Positions 25,993 through 34,486 of a stretch of 64,000 nucleotides of DNA are shown piece after piece. Location of the stretch: the NCBI GenBank assembly GCA_019112895.1, contig DXIM01000078.1, positions 38,441 to 102,440 of the forward strand, written 5' to 3'. How positions within the stretch are numbered: the stretch's first letter is position 1; each line of letters opens with the position of its first letter. The position numbers were made by a program, and so were the translations under genes. Source of the stretch: Candidatus Stackebrandtia faecavium. GTDB taxonomy: Bacteria > Actinomycetota > Actinomycetes > Mycobacteriales > Micromonosporaceae. The notes beneath the pieces are model-generated. The model ran no database searches. It was not told the origin of the DNA and worked only from the letters and a program-made list of their open reading frames with translations.

Positions 25993-27030
25993 GTGTCTGA
26001 AGCAAGCGCTCATCTGTCCGGCTACACCACGCTCGGCCTCGGTGGTCCTGCCACAAACATTGTCGAAGCCACTAGTGCAGAAACGATCGTCGACGAGGTC
26101 CGTAACGCTGACTCCAACGGTACTCCGATTTTGCTGGTAGCCGGAGGTAGCAACCTCGTCATCGGCGACGGCGGCTTCGCCGGGACCGCGCTGCTCCTAC
26201 GCAACCGCGGCATGAGTCACCGCGACGATGGCGACGACGTCCTCGTGACGATTCAGGCGGGGCACACCTGGGACGACGTCGTGGCGCACGCAGTGGCGTC
26301 CGGTTGGTCCGGGATCGAATGCCTGTCGGGTATTCCCGGTTCCGCCGGGGCGACCCCGATCCAAAACGTCGGCGCCTACGGTCAAGAGATCTCCGAAACT
26401 TTCGCGCACGCGACCGTTTACGACCGCAAAACGGGCCAGACTCAGCAATTCCTGCCGCAGCAGTGCCGCTTCGCATACCGCAACAGCATCTTTAAACGCA
26501 ATGAGCGCTACATCGTGCTCGACGTGACATACCGCCTGCGGCGAAGCGACCAGTCGGCGCCGATCCGGTACGCCGAGACGGCGCGGCAGTTGGGCATCGA
26601 AGCGGAACAGACCGTCGACCTGGATCGGGCGCGCGAGACTGTGTTGAAACTGCGCCAAGGCAAAGGAATGGTCCTCGATCCGCAAGACCGCGACACTTAT
26701 AGTGTCGGCTCGTTTTTCGTGAACCCGGTCGTGTCGACCGAAACGTTCGCGCAGTTGCGGGAAGCAGCCGGCGAATCTCCGCCGAGCTGGCCAGCGGGTG
26801 ACAACGTCAAGCTGTCGGCCGCGTGGCTCATCGGGCGTTCCGGCTTCACCCGTGGGTACGGGCACGACGGCGTCGCGATCTCCACGAAACACACCTTGGC
26901 GTTGACGAACCGAGGCGACGGCAGCACCACGGCTCTGCTGGCGCTCGCGGCGGAGGTGCGCGACGGCGTCTACGAGAAGTTCGGTGTCGCGCTACAGCCG
27001 GAGCCGGTACTGATCAACGCCGATTTCTGA
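25993..27030 (+). CDS. murB: UDP-N-acetylenolpyruvoylglucosamine reductase
   Basis: A 345-residue FAD enzyme that reduces UDP-GlcNAc-enolpyruvate to UDP-MurNAc, in cytosolic peptidoglycan precursor synthesis. The FAD segment VAGGSNLVIGDGGFAGTALL, SGIPGSAGATPIQNVGAYGQE, the YRNSIFK segment and catalytic GSFFVNPVVS are present, and the extra C-terminal domain marks a type I (E. coli-like) enzyme. GTG 25993 opens the family N-terminus; the long upstream frame overlaps the divergent DinB gene and is not coding. Confidence 0.95.
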   Translation: MSEASAHLSGYTTLGLGGPATNIVEATSAETIVDEVRNADSNGTPILLVAGGSNLVIGDGGFAGTALLLRNRGMSHRDDGDDVLVTIQAGHTWDDVVAHAVASGWSGIECLSGIPGSAGATPIQNVGAYGQEISETFAHATVYDRKTGQTQQFLPQQCRFAYRNSIFKRNERYIVLDVTYRLRRSDQSAPIRYAETARQLGIEAEQTVDLDRARETVLKLRQGKGMVLDPQDRDTYSVGSFFVNPVVSTETFAQLREAAGESPPSWPAGDNVKLSAAWLIGRSGFTRGYGHDGVAISTKHTLALTNRGDGSTTALLALAAEVRDGVYEKFGVALQPEPVLINADF

Positions 27031-27062
27031 CGTCTGCCACGCGTCTGTGCCAGCCTTGACGG

Positions 27063-27923
27063 ATGCCGGAACTACCCGAGTTGGCCGCCGTCGCCGCATA
27101 CCTGTCTGACCGGACCGTCGGGGAGACGATCGCCGCAGTCGATGCGACCGCCTTCTCGGTCGTGAAGACTTACGACCCACCGCTAGAAGCGCTGGTCGGT
27201 GGCGAGGTCATATCGGTGGCCCGGCACGGCAAGTTCCTCGATATCCACGCGGACGACGTGCACCTGGTGCTGCATCTGGCTCGCGCCGGTTGGGTGCGCT
27301 ACAGCGAGAACCTCCCCAGTGGCCGGCCGAAACCGTCGCGGTCACCGCTGGCGTTGCGGGTGAAACTGACCGATGGTTCCGGTTTCGACCTGACCGAGGC
27401 CGGGACGAAGAAACGGCTCGCCGCGTACGTGGTGCGCGACCCGCGCGATGTCGACGGCGTCGCCGCTCTCGGGATCGACCCCCTGAGCCCGGACTTCACT
27501 GTCGACGCGCTCGCGGGCATCGTGTCTGGCAGGCGTAGTCAGATCAAGGGCGTGCTGAGGGATCAGAAACTGATAGCCGGGATCGGCAATGCTTATTCCG
27601 ACGAGATACTTCACGCGGCGACGATGTCCCCTTTCGCATTGGCGTCCACATTGGCTACGGAGGATGTGTCGCGGCTGCACGCCGCGATCGTCGAAACGTT
27701 GACGCGGTCGGTGGCTCGCGCCGCCGATGTGCCGCTGCACAGGCTCAAAGACTCCAAACGCACCGGAATGCGAGTGCACGGCCGCGCCGGCAAGACCTGC
27801 ATCGTCTGCGGAGGCACGGTCGCCGAGGTCAGTTTCGCGGATTCTTCCCTGCAGTACTGCCCGACCTGCCAGACGGGCGGGAAACTGCTGGCAGACAGAC
27901 GAATGTCGCGACTACTCAAATAG
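27063..27923 (+). CDS. Fpg/Nei-family DNA glycosylase
   Basis: A 286-residue base-excision repair glycosylase/AP lyase. The mature N-terminus PELPEL is diagnostic (Pro2 is the nucleophile, Glu3 the acid). The helix-two-turn-helix contains LIAGIGNAYSDEILH, and the C-terminal zinc finger has CIVCGG and YCPTCQTGGK with the conserved tail. Whether it prefers 8-oxoguanine or oxidised pyrimidines cannot be read directly. It follows murB by 32 nt on the same strand and converges with the response regulator. Confidence 0.93.
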   Translation: MPELPELAAVAAYLSDRTVGETIAAVDATAFSVVKTYDPPLEALVGGEVISVARHGKFLDIHADDVHLVLHLARAGWVRYSENLPSGRPKPSRSPLALRVKLTDGSGFDLTEAGTKKRLAAYVVRDPRDVDGVAALGIDPLSPDFTVDALAGIVSGRRSQIKGVLRDQKLIAGIGNAYSDEILHAATMSPFALASTLATEDVSRLHAAIVETLTRSVARAADVPLHRLKDSKRTGMRVHGRAGKTCIVCGGTVAEVSFADSSLQYCPTCQTGGKLLADRRMSRLLK

Positions 27924-27926
27924 GAT

Positions 27927-28580
27927 TCAGGTGACGTCGTTGAGGTAGGCCAGCACCGCCAGCACGCGTCGATTGTCGTCGGACGACTGCGCCAAGCCGA
28001 GTTTGCGGAAAACATTATTGCTGTGCTTGTCGACCGCTTTGTCCGTGACGTACAGCGCCGACGCTATCGCCGAATTCGATCGGCCCTCCGCCATGAGTCG
28101 AAGCACATCCTGTTCCCGCGGCGTCAGCTCATCCAGTTTCGTTTGCTGGCCGCCCATCAGTTGCGTCACGACTTCGGGATCCATGACGGTGCCGCCTCCG
28201 GCGACTTGACGCAACGCATCCACGAAATGGGAAACATCCGAGACCCGGTCCTTGAGGAGATACCCGACCGCGCCGGCGCGGTCGCGCATGAGCTCTTCGG
28301 CGTACAACTCCTCCACGTATTGCGACAGCACGAGAACGGGGAGTCCCGGGATCTGTTGCCGCGCCTCGATAACACCGCGGATCCCTTCGTCGGTGAACGA
28401 CGGCGGCAACCTCACGTCGACGACGGCCACGTCCGGTGCGTGCTCGACGAGGGCGGGAGCGAGCCGGTGACCGTTACCGACCAGTTCGGCCACGACGAAG
28501 CCGTGCGCCTCCAGCATCCGGGTCAACCCGTCGGCAAGCAAAGCATGATCCTCGGCCACAACCACTCGCACGGTGTTCAC
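27927..28580 (-). CDS. NarL/LuxR-family response regulator
   Basis: A 217-residue two-component regulator. The receiver has VVVAEDHALLADGL, the phospho-acceptor Asp in DVAVVDVRLPP and a Lys in GYLLKDRV. The LuxR-type output domain is LTPREQDVLRLMAEGRSNSA then IASALYVTDKAVDKHSNNVF. It starts at GTG 28580 with GAAAG upstream. It follows the sensor kinase gene on the same strand with a 26-nt gap, which makes the pair a two-component system; the DUF4097 gene upstream is the likely third member. Confidence 0.93.
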   Translation of the reverse strand: MNTVRVVVAEDHALLADGLTRMLEAHGFVVAELVGNGHRLAPALVEHAPDVAVVDVRLPPSFTDEGIRGVIEARQQIPGLPVLVLSQYVEELYAEELMRDRAGAVGYLLKDRVSDVSHFVDALRQVAGGGTVMDPEVVTQLMGGQQTKLDELTPREQDVLRLMAEGRSNSAIASALYVTDKAVDKHSNNVFRKLGLAQSSDDNRRVLAVLAYLNDVT

Positions 28581-28606
28581 CTTTCGATGCTGTTTTCAAC
28601 ACGGGG

Positions 28607-29896
28607 TCAATCCTCGTCTTCGGGCTCAATGCTGCATGGGATCTCCAAGGCCACGACGGTCGGCCCACCTTCCGGGCTTCGCAGCGACACCCGGCCGTCG
28701 AACGCGGCAAGGCGTTTCACGAGACCTTCGAGGCCGCCACCCGACGCCAGGGTGGCCCCGCCGATGCCGTCGTCGCGCACGGTTATCCCGACGCGATCGC
28801 GGAAGTAACCGATCCTGACGACCACCGTCTTCGCCTCCGCGTATTTGACGACGTTGGTCAACGCCTCCGCGATACCGAAGTACGCGGCAGACTCGACCGG
28901 TTTAGGCGGGCGCCCGGGAAGGTCGGAGTGCACGGTCACGGGAGGGACGTGTTTACGTGTCAACGCCTCGACCGCCGAGACCAGCCCACGGTCCGACAGC
29001 AGCGGCGGATGTATGCCGCGCACCAGATCCCGCAGTTCCGTCAATGCCGCGGCCGCGTTGGTGCGCGCCTCGGCCAACAGCGTGCCGGCCGCGTCACGGT
29101 CCGTGTAGAGCAGTTGTTCGGCCATGCCGAGACTCATGCCTATCGCCACGATCCGCGCCTGCGCACCGTCGTGCAGGTTCCGTTCGATGCGGCGCAGTTC
29201 CGCAGCGGAGGAGTCGACGGTGTCGGCCCGCGACGTCGTCAATTCTTCGACTCGCTGCTCCAGCGACGCCGAACGGCTCGACCGCAGCATGATCGCGGCC
29301 AGTTTCGCGTACGAGTTCACGATCAGGTTTCCACACGTCCACCACAGGACGAAGTGCCCGGTGGCTATCGATATGGCGAAAGCCCAGGCTTGGGCATGGG
29401 TCTGGAAAGTCAAATACCCGTAGAAGTTGTTGAACGTCTGCGGCCAACACAGGTACAGGATCGGCTGTAGCAACGCCATCAATCCCCCACCCAACAGGGC
29501 GAGGTAGGCGACGGTCACGAGCACACCGAGCGTCATGTTGACCGCCTGCCAGGCGAAATCGCGCCACACGGTCTTGTCACGGCTCAGCTCAAGCAATTGG
29601 CGCCCAACGTAGCCACGCGGAAACGGTCGATACGGGGAGTCGATGTTGACCCAGAACCCGCGGCGAAACAGCCACCGTTCCGCGTTGCACACCGCGCGGG
29701 TCGCCCTCACGGTCCCGATCGCTGCCGGAACACCGACCATCAAGAAGATCAATGGGACCGCGACGATGAACGCCACGAACAGGAAAGCGTCGGCAATCTG
29801 CAAGCACAGCAGCAGGAACACGAGGCCCGCTTGCATGATGCGGTGTTTGACCGCCAACGCGAAGACGCGTCGAGGCAAGCGCGGCATGTGTGTCAT
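28607..29896 (-). CDS. NarL-type sensor histidine kinase (HisKA_3)
   Basis: A 429-residue kinase. Residues about 10-195 contain hydrophobic segments in two pairs (LLLCLQIADAFLFVAFIVAV and AYLALLGGGLMALLQPILYL, for example) with the actinobacterial sensor-domain layout. The HisKA_3 phosphoacceptor is in LRRIERNLHDGAQARIVAIG, and the ATPase domain has GIAEALTNVVKYAEA and VRDDGIGGA. ATG 29896 was chosen; the longer upstream frame overlaps the DUF4097 gene and is not coding. It probably senses an envelope signal. Partner: the regulator at 27927. Confidence 0.92.
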   Translation of the reverse strand: MTHMPRLPRRVFALAVKHRIMQAGLVFLLLCLQIADAFLFVAFIVAVPLIFLMVGVPAAIGTVRATRAVCNAERWLFRRGFWVNIDSPYRPFPRGYVGRQLLELSRDKTVWRDFAWQAVNMTLGVLVTVAYLALLGGGLMALLQPILYLCWPQTFNNFYGYLTFQTHAQAWAFAISIATGHFVLWWTCGNLIVNSYAKLAAIMLRSSRSASLEQRVEELTTSRADTVDSSAAELRRIERNLHDGAQARIVAIGMSLGMAEQLLYTDRDAAGTLLAEARTNAAAALTELRDLVRGIHPPLLSDRGLVSAVEALTRKHVPPVTVHSDLPGRPPKPVESAAYFGIAEALTNVVKYAEAKTVVVRIGYFRDRVGITVRDDGIGGATLASGGGLEGLVKRLAAFDGRVSLRSPEGGPTVVALEIPCSIEPEDED

Positions 29897-29966
29897 GGCG
29901 CCATTGTCACCCGGACCGCGACGTTGCGGCACATTCGGCTGTGTCACACCCGCGTGCCGCGGCAAC

Positions 29967-30938
29967 TCACGGGGCTTTCGCGATGACGACGTCGCCCGAC
30001 CCGGTCGACACGTCGAGTTTCGATTTCGCGCCGGCATCGGTCGACACGTCGACTGTCTCGTCGCCGGAGCCGGTCGAGGCGTCCACCACGTATTTCTCCG
30101 AGCCCGGCACCGCGAGGTGCGCGTCTCCGGAGCCGGTCTCCGCCACGACGGAGTGCGGTGCGGTAGCGAACGTGAAGTCGAGCGAACCGGATCCCGTGTC
30201 GGCCTCGATCTTGCCCGCCTCGTCAAACTGCATGGTCTGGGAGCCAGAACCGGTGTGCAGCGACATCGATTCGACCGCGAGGTTTCGTCCCGTGATGTCG
30301 CCTGAGCTGGTCTCCACATCGGCTTTACCGGTGACGCCGTCGAGTTCGATGCTGCCGGAGCTGACGTCGACGGTCACGTCACCGCCACCGTCCAGCTTCA
30401 CGTTCCCGGAACTAGCGTCAATGGCGATCGCCGTCTGGTCGTCGTTGCCCTGTGAAGAAATGTTGCCGGAGCTCGAACTCAGCTGCTGCGCCCCGGTCCG
30501 ACCGTCGACAGTAATATTCCCGGAACTGGTTTGCGCCGTCACTGCCACGGACTCGGGGATCTCGACCTCGTACGACGTCATACACGGGATCGGCAGGAAC
30601 CGCAGTCCGCAACCGTGACCCACCAGTTCGAGCTTGCCTGCCGACACGCCTTCGGTGACGGCCGGCGGCTCGTCGCCCACCCATTTCTGCGTCCTCGTGA
30701 CGACCACGCTGTCACCATCGCCGGTGGACACATCGATGTTGCCGGATGCGATGTCGATGTCGATGCCCGAGATCGATGCTTCGTATGTCTGTGTCGTGGA
30801 TTCCGTGTTTTTTGGACCGACAAGGACCCAAGCGTATATGGCCGCCAAGCCGATGAGGATCGATGCAGTGCCGATCACTATGGCCAGCGCCCACGAGTTG
30901 CGCGGGCGTTTCTTGGGCGACTGTTGCTGGTCCAGCAT
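29967..30938 (-). CDS. Membrane-anchored DUF4097 beta-strand repeat protein
   Basis: A 323-residue protein with an N-terminal cytosolic basic stretch, one membrane segment (WALAIVIGTASILIGLAAIY) and an outside domain of repeated short strands (SSGNITVDG, SSGNISSQG, SSGNVKLDG, VSSGSIELDG, TSSGDITGR, TGSGSQTM), typical of DUF4097/putative adhesin beta-helices. There are two cysteines (GHGCGLRFLPIPCMTSYEV). It is the first gene of a set with the kinase and regulator, so it may take part in envelope-stress sensing. Function by context only. Confidence 0.85.
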   Translation of the reverse strand: MLDQQQSPKKRPRNSWALAIVIGTASILIGLAAIYAWVLVGPKNTESTTQTYEASISGIDIDIASGNIDVSTGDGDSVVVTRTQKWVGDEPPAVTEGVSAGKLELVGHGCGLRFLPIPCMTSYEVEIPESVAVTAQTSSGNITVDGRTGAQQLSSSSGNISSQGNDDQTAIAIDASSGNVKLDGGGDVTVDVSSGSIELDGVTGKADVETSSGDITGRNLAVESMSLHTGSGSQTMQFDEAGKIEADTGSGSLDFTFATAPHSVVAETGSGDAHLAVPGSEKYVVDASTGSGDETVDVSTDAGAKSKLDVSTGSGDVVIAKAP

Positions 30939-31077
30939 CGGGTCTCCGTTTAGGCGTGGTCGGTCATCGCGCGTCGACGGTCGCGGCTGGCACCATCGTC
31001 GTTTCGTACCGGGTTGAGCCTATGCGGTTTCGGAAGCGAAAACATCAGGGGAATACCGGATATCCCCCTGACTCGTG

Positions 31078-32694
31078 TCACTGCGGCGTGTGCCGCGCCA
31101 CGACCGCTTCGATGTCGATTCCCGACGGCAGGTCACCGTAGTTGAGGCCGCGGTCTTCCCCGAGGCGCGCGGCACAGAACGCGTCGGCGATATACGGCGG
31201 GGCGTGCCGCAGCAGCAGCGAGGCCTGTAGCGCGAGGGCGAGGTCTTCGGTGAGTCGGCGCGCACCGGCTTCGCTGGGCGCGGATAGCTGGGTTTTGAGT
31301 TTCGCGATGTGACGGTCGAGCCGGCGGTCCGCGCCGGCTGCCAACGACACTTCGTCGACGAACGCTTCGACGGAGGCGGGTGCGGAAGCGATGGCGCGCA
31401 GCACATCCAGGCAGATGACGTTGCCGGATCCTTCCCAGATCGACATGAGGGGCTGTTCTCGGTACCGCCGCGCAAGCGGTGCTTCCTCGATGTAACCGTT
31501 GCCGCCCAGGCATTCGAGGGCTTCGGCCGCGTGGGCTGCACCGCGCTTACACACCCAGTATTTCGCTGCGGAGGTCGCGAGCCGCCGAAACGCCTCCTGT
31601 TTCGGATCGTCGTAGGCGGCGGCGAGGCGCATCATGGTGACCGTCGCGGCCTCGGCTTCGATACTGAGGTCGGCAAGCACCTGCTGCATCAACGGTTGTG
31701 CCGCCAGCGTCTTGCCGAAAACCGAACGTTGTGAGGCATGCCAGGTGGCTTCGCTGACCGACTGCCGCATGCCCGCGGTCGTGGCGATGACACAGTCGAG
31801 CCTGGTGTGGTTGACCATATCGATGATGGTGCGTACACCGCGTCCTTCCTCGCCGAGGAGGTACGCGACGGCGTCGTGGAATTCGGGCTCGCTTGACGCA
31901 TTGGAACGGTTGCCCAGCTTGTCTTTGAGCCGCTGGATCGCGAACGCGTTGCGGCTGCCGTCGGGCAGCACGCGCGGCATGAGGAAGCAGGACAGGCCTT
32001 CCGGCGCCTGCGCAAGCACGAGGAACGCGTCATTCATGGGCGCCGAACAGAACCATTTGTGTCCGCGTAGGAGGTAGCTCCCGTCGCTGTTTCGCCTTGC
32101 CGTCGTGGTGTTGGCGCGCACGTCGGAGCCGCCTTGCTTCTCGGTCATCGCCATGCCGATGAGGACACCGTCTTTTTCGCTGAGCGGCCGCAAACCGGGA
32201 TCGTAGTCGGTCGAGGTGATGGCCGGTTCCCATTGCGCGGCCACCTGCGGGTTGGCGCGCAGGGCGGGGACGGAGGCGTAGGTCATCGATATGGGGCAGC
32301 CGTGGCCGGCTTCGATCTGGGCCAGCAGGCTGAACAGTGCCGCCCGCGCGGCGTGGGCGGCCGGTTTTGGGTCGCGCCATGGCGAACTGTGCACGCCGTT
32401 GTTGACGGCCAACGACATGAACTCGTGCCATGCGGGGTGGTAGTCGACCTCGTCGATCCGGTTCCCGTAGCGGTCGTGGGTGCGAAGCCGAGGCTCGTTG
32501 TCGTTGGCTTCGGCCGCCCATTGTGCGGCTCGCGGGGTTCCCAGCGTTGCTCCGAGCGCCTGCGCCTGGGGCGTCACCCAGTCTGCTCCGGTCCATTTCG
32601 TTGCGTCGACGAGCGCAGCGTTGTCGGTGAAAATGTTGCGGTTTTCGAGAGGTTTCGGCTGGTTCACGACGTCGTGTGTGTGGAAGACCGACAT
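31078..32694 (-). CDS. AidB-like acyl-CoA dehydrogenase
   Basis: A 538-residue flavoprotein of the acyl-CoA dehydrogenase superfamily, AidB branch by length and by the N-terminal block HDVVNQPKPLENRNIFTDNA. FAD and substrate motifs: MTEKQGGSDVRANTTTA, LRGHKWFCSAPMNDAFLVLA and LECLGGNGYIEE. E. coli AidB protects DNA from alkylation damage; ordinary fatty-acid oxidation is an alternative. ATG 32694 has AAGGG upstream. It stands alone between the DUF4097 gene and the long gap before the cysteine-rich locus. Confidence 0.9.
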   Translation of the reverse strand: MSVFHTHDVVNQPKPLENRNIFTDNAALVDATKWTGADWVTPQAQALGATLGTPRAAQWAAEANDNEPRLRTHDRYGNRIDEVDYHPAWHEFMSLAVNNGVHSSPWRDPKPAAHAARAALFSLLAQIEAGHGCPISMTYASVPALRANPQVAAQWEPAITSTDYDPGLRPLSEKDGVLIGMAMTEKQGGSDVRANTTTARRNSDGSYLLRGHKWFCSAPMNDAFLVLAQAPEGLSCFLMPRVLPDGSRNAFAIQRLKDKLGNRSNASSEPEFHDAVAYLLGEEGRGVRTIIDMVNHTRLDCVIATTAGMRQSVSEATWHASQRSVFGKTLAAQPLMQQVLADLSIEAEAATVTMMRLAAAYDDPKQEAFRRLATSAAKYWVCKRGAAHAAEALECLGGNGYIEEAPLARRYREQPLMSIWEGSGNVICLDVLRAIASAPASVEAFVDEVSLAAGADRRLDRHIAKLKTQLSAPSEAGARRLTEDLALALQASLLLRHAPPYIADAFCAARLGEDRGLNYGDLPSGIDIEAVVARHTPQ

Positions 32695-33036
32695 GTGAGG
32701 GGCCCTTCTGTTTCGGCTGCTGATGCGACTATTCCACGGGCTGCCACGTGCATGCCAGTGAAACGGACTCAGGTGCTGTGCCGTCACCGGTCCGTGCCAG
32801 TTTCCGCGGTTTACGCTGCGAAGCACTTGCCTACCTCTCGGTAACCGCGTACAAAAGAATTACGGAATTTGCACCGTCGCACAACTAAATCTTTAGGCGA
32901 AGGATGCATTGTCCGCGCATGGCCTTTTGGTACCCACGTGCCACCAGCCGCGGGAGGCGGATCTGGCCGGGATAGCTGCAATGGCGGCTCCGACACAGAC
33001 AACTAATTCGCGCTTGATAACCAAATAGGACATGGT

Positions 33037-33073
33037 GAGGCTCAGTTCGTCTAACGACTGGGCCTCGTTTTTT
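33037..33073 (+). terminator. Orphan intrinsic terminator
   Basis: A 9-bp stem (33037-33045 with 33058-33066, one G-U pair), 12-nt loop and a run of six T (33068-33073). No plus-strand gene precedes it within 2 kb, so it may end a small RNA or serve as an attenuator for the locus at 33238. Confidence 0.75.
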
Positions 33074-33149
33074 GCCCACTGTGCTTATACATTTCTTCAT
33101 GCCCATGGATCTTTTGACCAGCACGGACACGGGCATCACATCGATAGAC

Positions 33150-33178
33150 TTGACTACCTCAATAGTTTTCGCCAATCT
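33150..33178 (+). promoter_or_regulatory. Promoter of the cysteine-rich protein gene
   Basis: TTGACT (33150-33155), 17-bp spacer, CAATCT (33173-33178). The predicted start of transcription falls on the inverted repeat at 33185. Confidence 0.5.
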
Positions 33179-33184
33179 AGATCC

Positions 33185-33203
33185 ACCGGTTTAGATTACC
33201 GGT
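33185..33203. promoter_or_regulatory. Inverted repeat at the predicted transcription start
   Basis: Two ACCGGT palindromic hexamers separated by 7 nt. Its place over the expected start site suggests an operator. A GGAG ribosome-binding site follows before ATG 33238. Confidence 0.4.
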
Positions 33204-33237
33204 TGCCCACTAGCCCGATCTCGATTGGAGATAGCCC

Positions 33238-33639
33238 ATGGCTCTCACCGGAGAGTTTTCCTGGTTTTGCTGCGGCAATTCCTGGGGCCCATGCGGCTCA
33301 GCCGGCACCGGTGCCTGCGGCACCTGCCATTCCGCCAACGCCCAACATGCCTGGCCCAACGCCTCCTCGGCCTGCTTCAACATCACCAGGCCCGATAAGT
33401 GCGGAGTGAACCTCGCCCGCCGCACTTGTGGACACAAACACACCACGACGAACCTGTGCACAGGTAAGTCGATCACCACCGCCATCGCCGACTGCGGTCC
33501 GCAAACGGACCTGTGGTGCGGCGAACGAAACTGCTGCGGCTCAAGCTGCGGCACCAACCGGATCATCGACCTGACGGCCGCGGCGTACAGCGCTATCGCG
33601 AACCTCGACTCCGGCCTGTCACCCTGCACAGTCACCTGA
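33238..33639 (+). CDS. Cysteine-rich barwin/expansin-like (double-psi beta-barrel) protein
   Basis: A 133-residue protein with 15 cysteines (residues 11, 12, 19, 27, 30, 46, 55, 64, 74, 86, 94, 99, 100, 104, 130). The second half fits the double-psi beta-barrel of barwin, expansin and RlpA: CTGKSITTAIADCGPQ, then RIIDLTAAAYSAIAN with the Asp-Leu turn, then a final strand. GTGACGTC near residue 24 resembles the GACG motif of that fold. There is no signal peptide; the protein starts MALTGEFSWFCCGN. A strong ribosome-binding site precedes it. The next gene, 13 nt on, has a Tat-like signal. Wall polysaccharide binding or a toxin-like role is possible; the fold call is from motif order only. Confidence 0.72.
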   Translation: MALTGEFSWFCCGNSWGPCGSAGTGACGTCHSANAQHAWPNASSACFNITRPDKCGVNLARRTCGHKHTTTNLCTGKSITTAIADCGPQTDLWCGERNCCGSSCGTNRIIDLTAAAYSAIANLDSGLSPCTVT

Positions 33640-33652
33640 GGTGGGATCATAA

Positions 33653-34246
33653 ATGGATAGACGTAGAGTTCTTGCTGCCGCAGCCCTCGGCAGCGCCACC
33701 ATCGCCGGCGCGTCCGCGTTCGGCTCATACAGCCCGGAAGACGTATTCGCCAACGAGCAACGCGAAGCCATCGAGCCCGGCGCGCCGGACCCGAACTTCG
33801 CGGAAGGTCGCATCACCAGCGTCGACGGCACGAAGTTCCGCGCCACCGGCACCGATGGCACGTTGTGGACGATCCGTGTCGCCGAAGCGACCAGCATATG
33901 GAAGCTCCGTCCGTCCGGCTTCGACGCGATCGAAGTCGGCGACGGCATATACGCGCGCGGGGCCCGGCTCGATGACGGCACCCTCGCCGCAGATTCGGTG
34001 TGGGTGAACATCGTGAACCTCAAGGCTCACCTTGTATCCATCAAGGACCGGAAACTTCAGCTCGACCATAACGGCGATCGCGTCGTCGGCCACGTCGTCG
34101 ACAAGGTCACCGCGGCCGTCTACAACGGCACACCCGCGGTCAGCGACCTCAGCATGCTCCAAGTGGACAGTCATGTTCAGGTGCTCGGTGCGTGGATCCC
34201 AGGCACCAACGAGGTCGAGGTCTCGACCATTTACGCCGCAAACTAG
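33653..34246 (+). CDS. Tat-signal protein, partner of the cysteine-rich protein
   Basis: A 197-residue protein starting MDRRRVLAAAALGSATIAG, a twin-arginine-type signal peptide. The mature part has two similar beta-rich segments, FAEGRITSVDGTKFRATGTD and LKAHLVSIKDRKLQLDHNGD, each followed by a V.D..T. strand, like OB-fold DUF5666-type repeats. There are no cysteines. It is 13 nt after the cysteine-rich gene and surely co-transcribed. If the signal-less partner is exported at all, the pair could leave together as a folded Tat complex; this is a hypothesis. Confidence 0.78.
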   Translation: MDRRRVLAAAALGSATIAGASAFGSYSPEDVFANEQREAIEPGAPDPNFAEGRITSVDGTKFRATGTDGTLWTIRVAEATSIWKLRPSGFDAIEVGDGIYARGARLDDGTLAADSVWVNIVNLKAHLVSIKDRKLQLDHNGDRVVGHVVDKVTAAVYNGTPAVSDLSMLQVDSHVQVLGAWIPGTNEVEVSTIYAAN

Positions 34247-34251
34247 ATGAC

Positions 34252-34281
34252 GGTGCCGAGACGGTACGCCGTCTCGGCACC
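34252..34281 (+). terminator. Hairpin after the Tat-signal gene
   Basis: A perfect 13-bp stem (34252-34264 with 34269-34281) and a 4-nt loop, 5 nt after the stop. There is no T run. It may end or reduce transcription before the MauE-type gene. Confidence 0.65.
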
Positions 34282-34327
34282 GCGGCCGACGGTGCACGTC
34301 GGGACCGGCGGCCGCACCGCTCAACCC

Positions 34328-34356
34328 TTGACTTTTGCGCGTTCGCTTCGACATTG
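34328..34356 (+). promoter_or_regulatory. Possible promoter of the second MauE-type gene
   Basis: TTGACT (34328-34333) and, 17 bp on, ACATTG, a weak -10. The -35 hexamer and spacing are identical to those of the promoter at 33150. Confidence 0.3.
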
Positions 34357-34486
34357 TTGATGAAGAATGCTCTATCGCGAGGCAACTCAAATATTTGCCC
34401 ATCCAACTCGAATACCGACGTGAACCGGGACGGCGCCCACCGTCTCGCACCCCGCCCCGAATGTCCGGCAAATGGAAGGACACACA

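Larger units (their letters stand above)
32695..33237. other. Long intergenic region before the cysteine-rich locus
   Basis: No gene is supported in these 543 nt. The right part holds an orphan terminator on the plus strand (33037-33073), a promoter (33150-33178) and an inverted repeat (33185-33203) leading to the gene at 33238. Confidence 0.6.
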
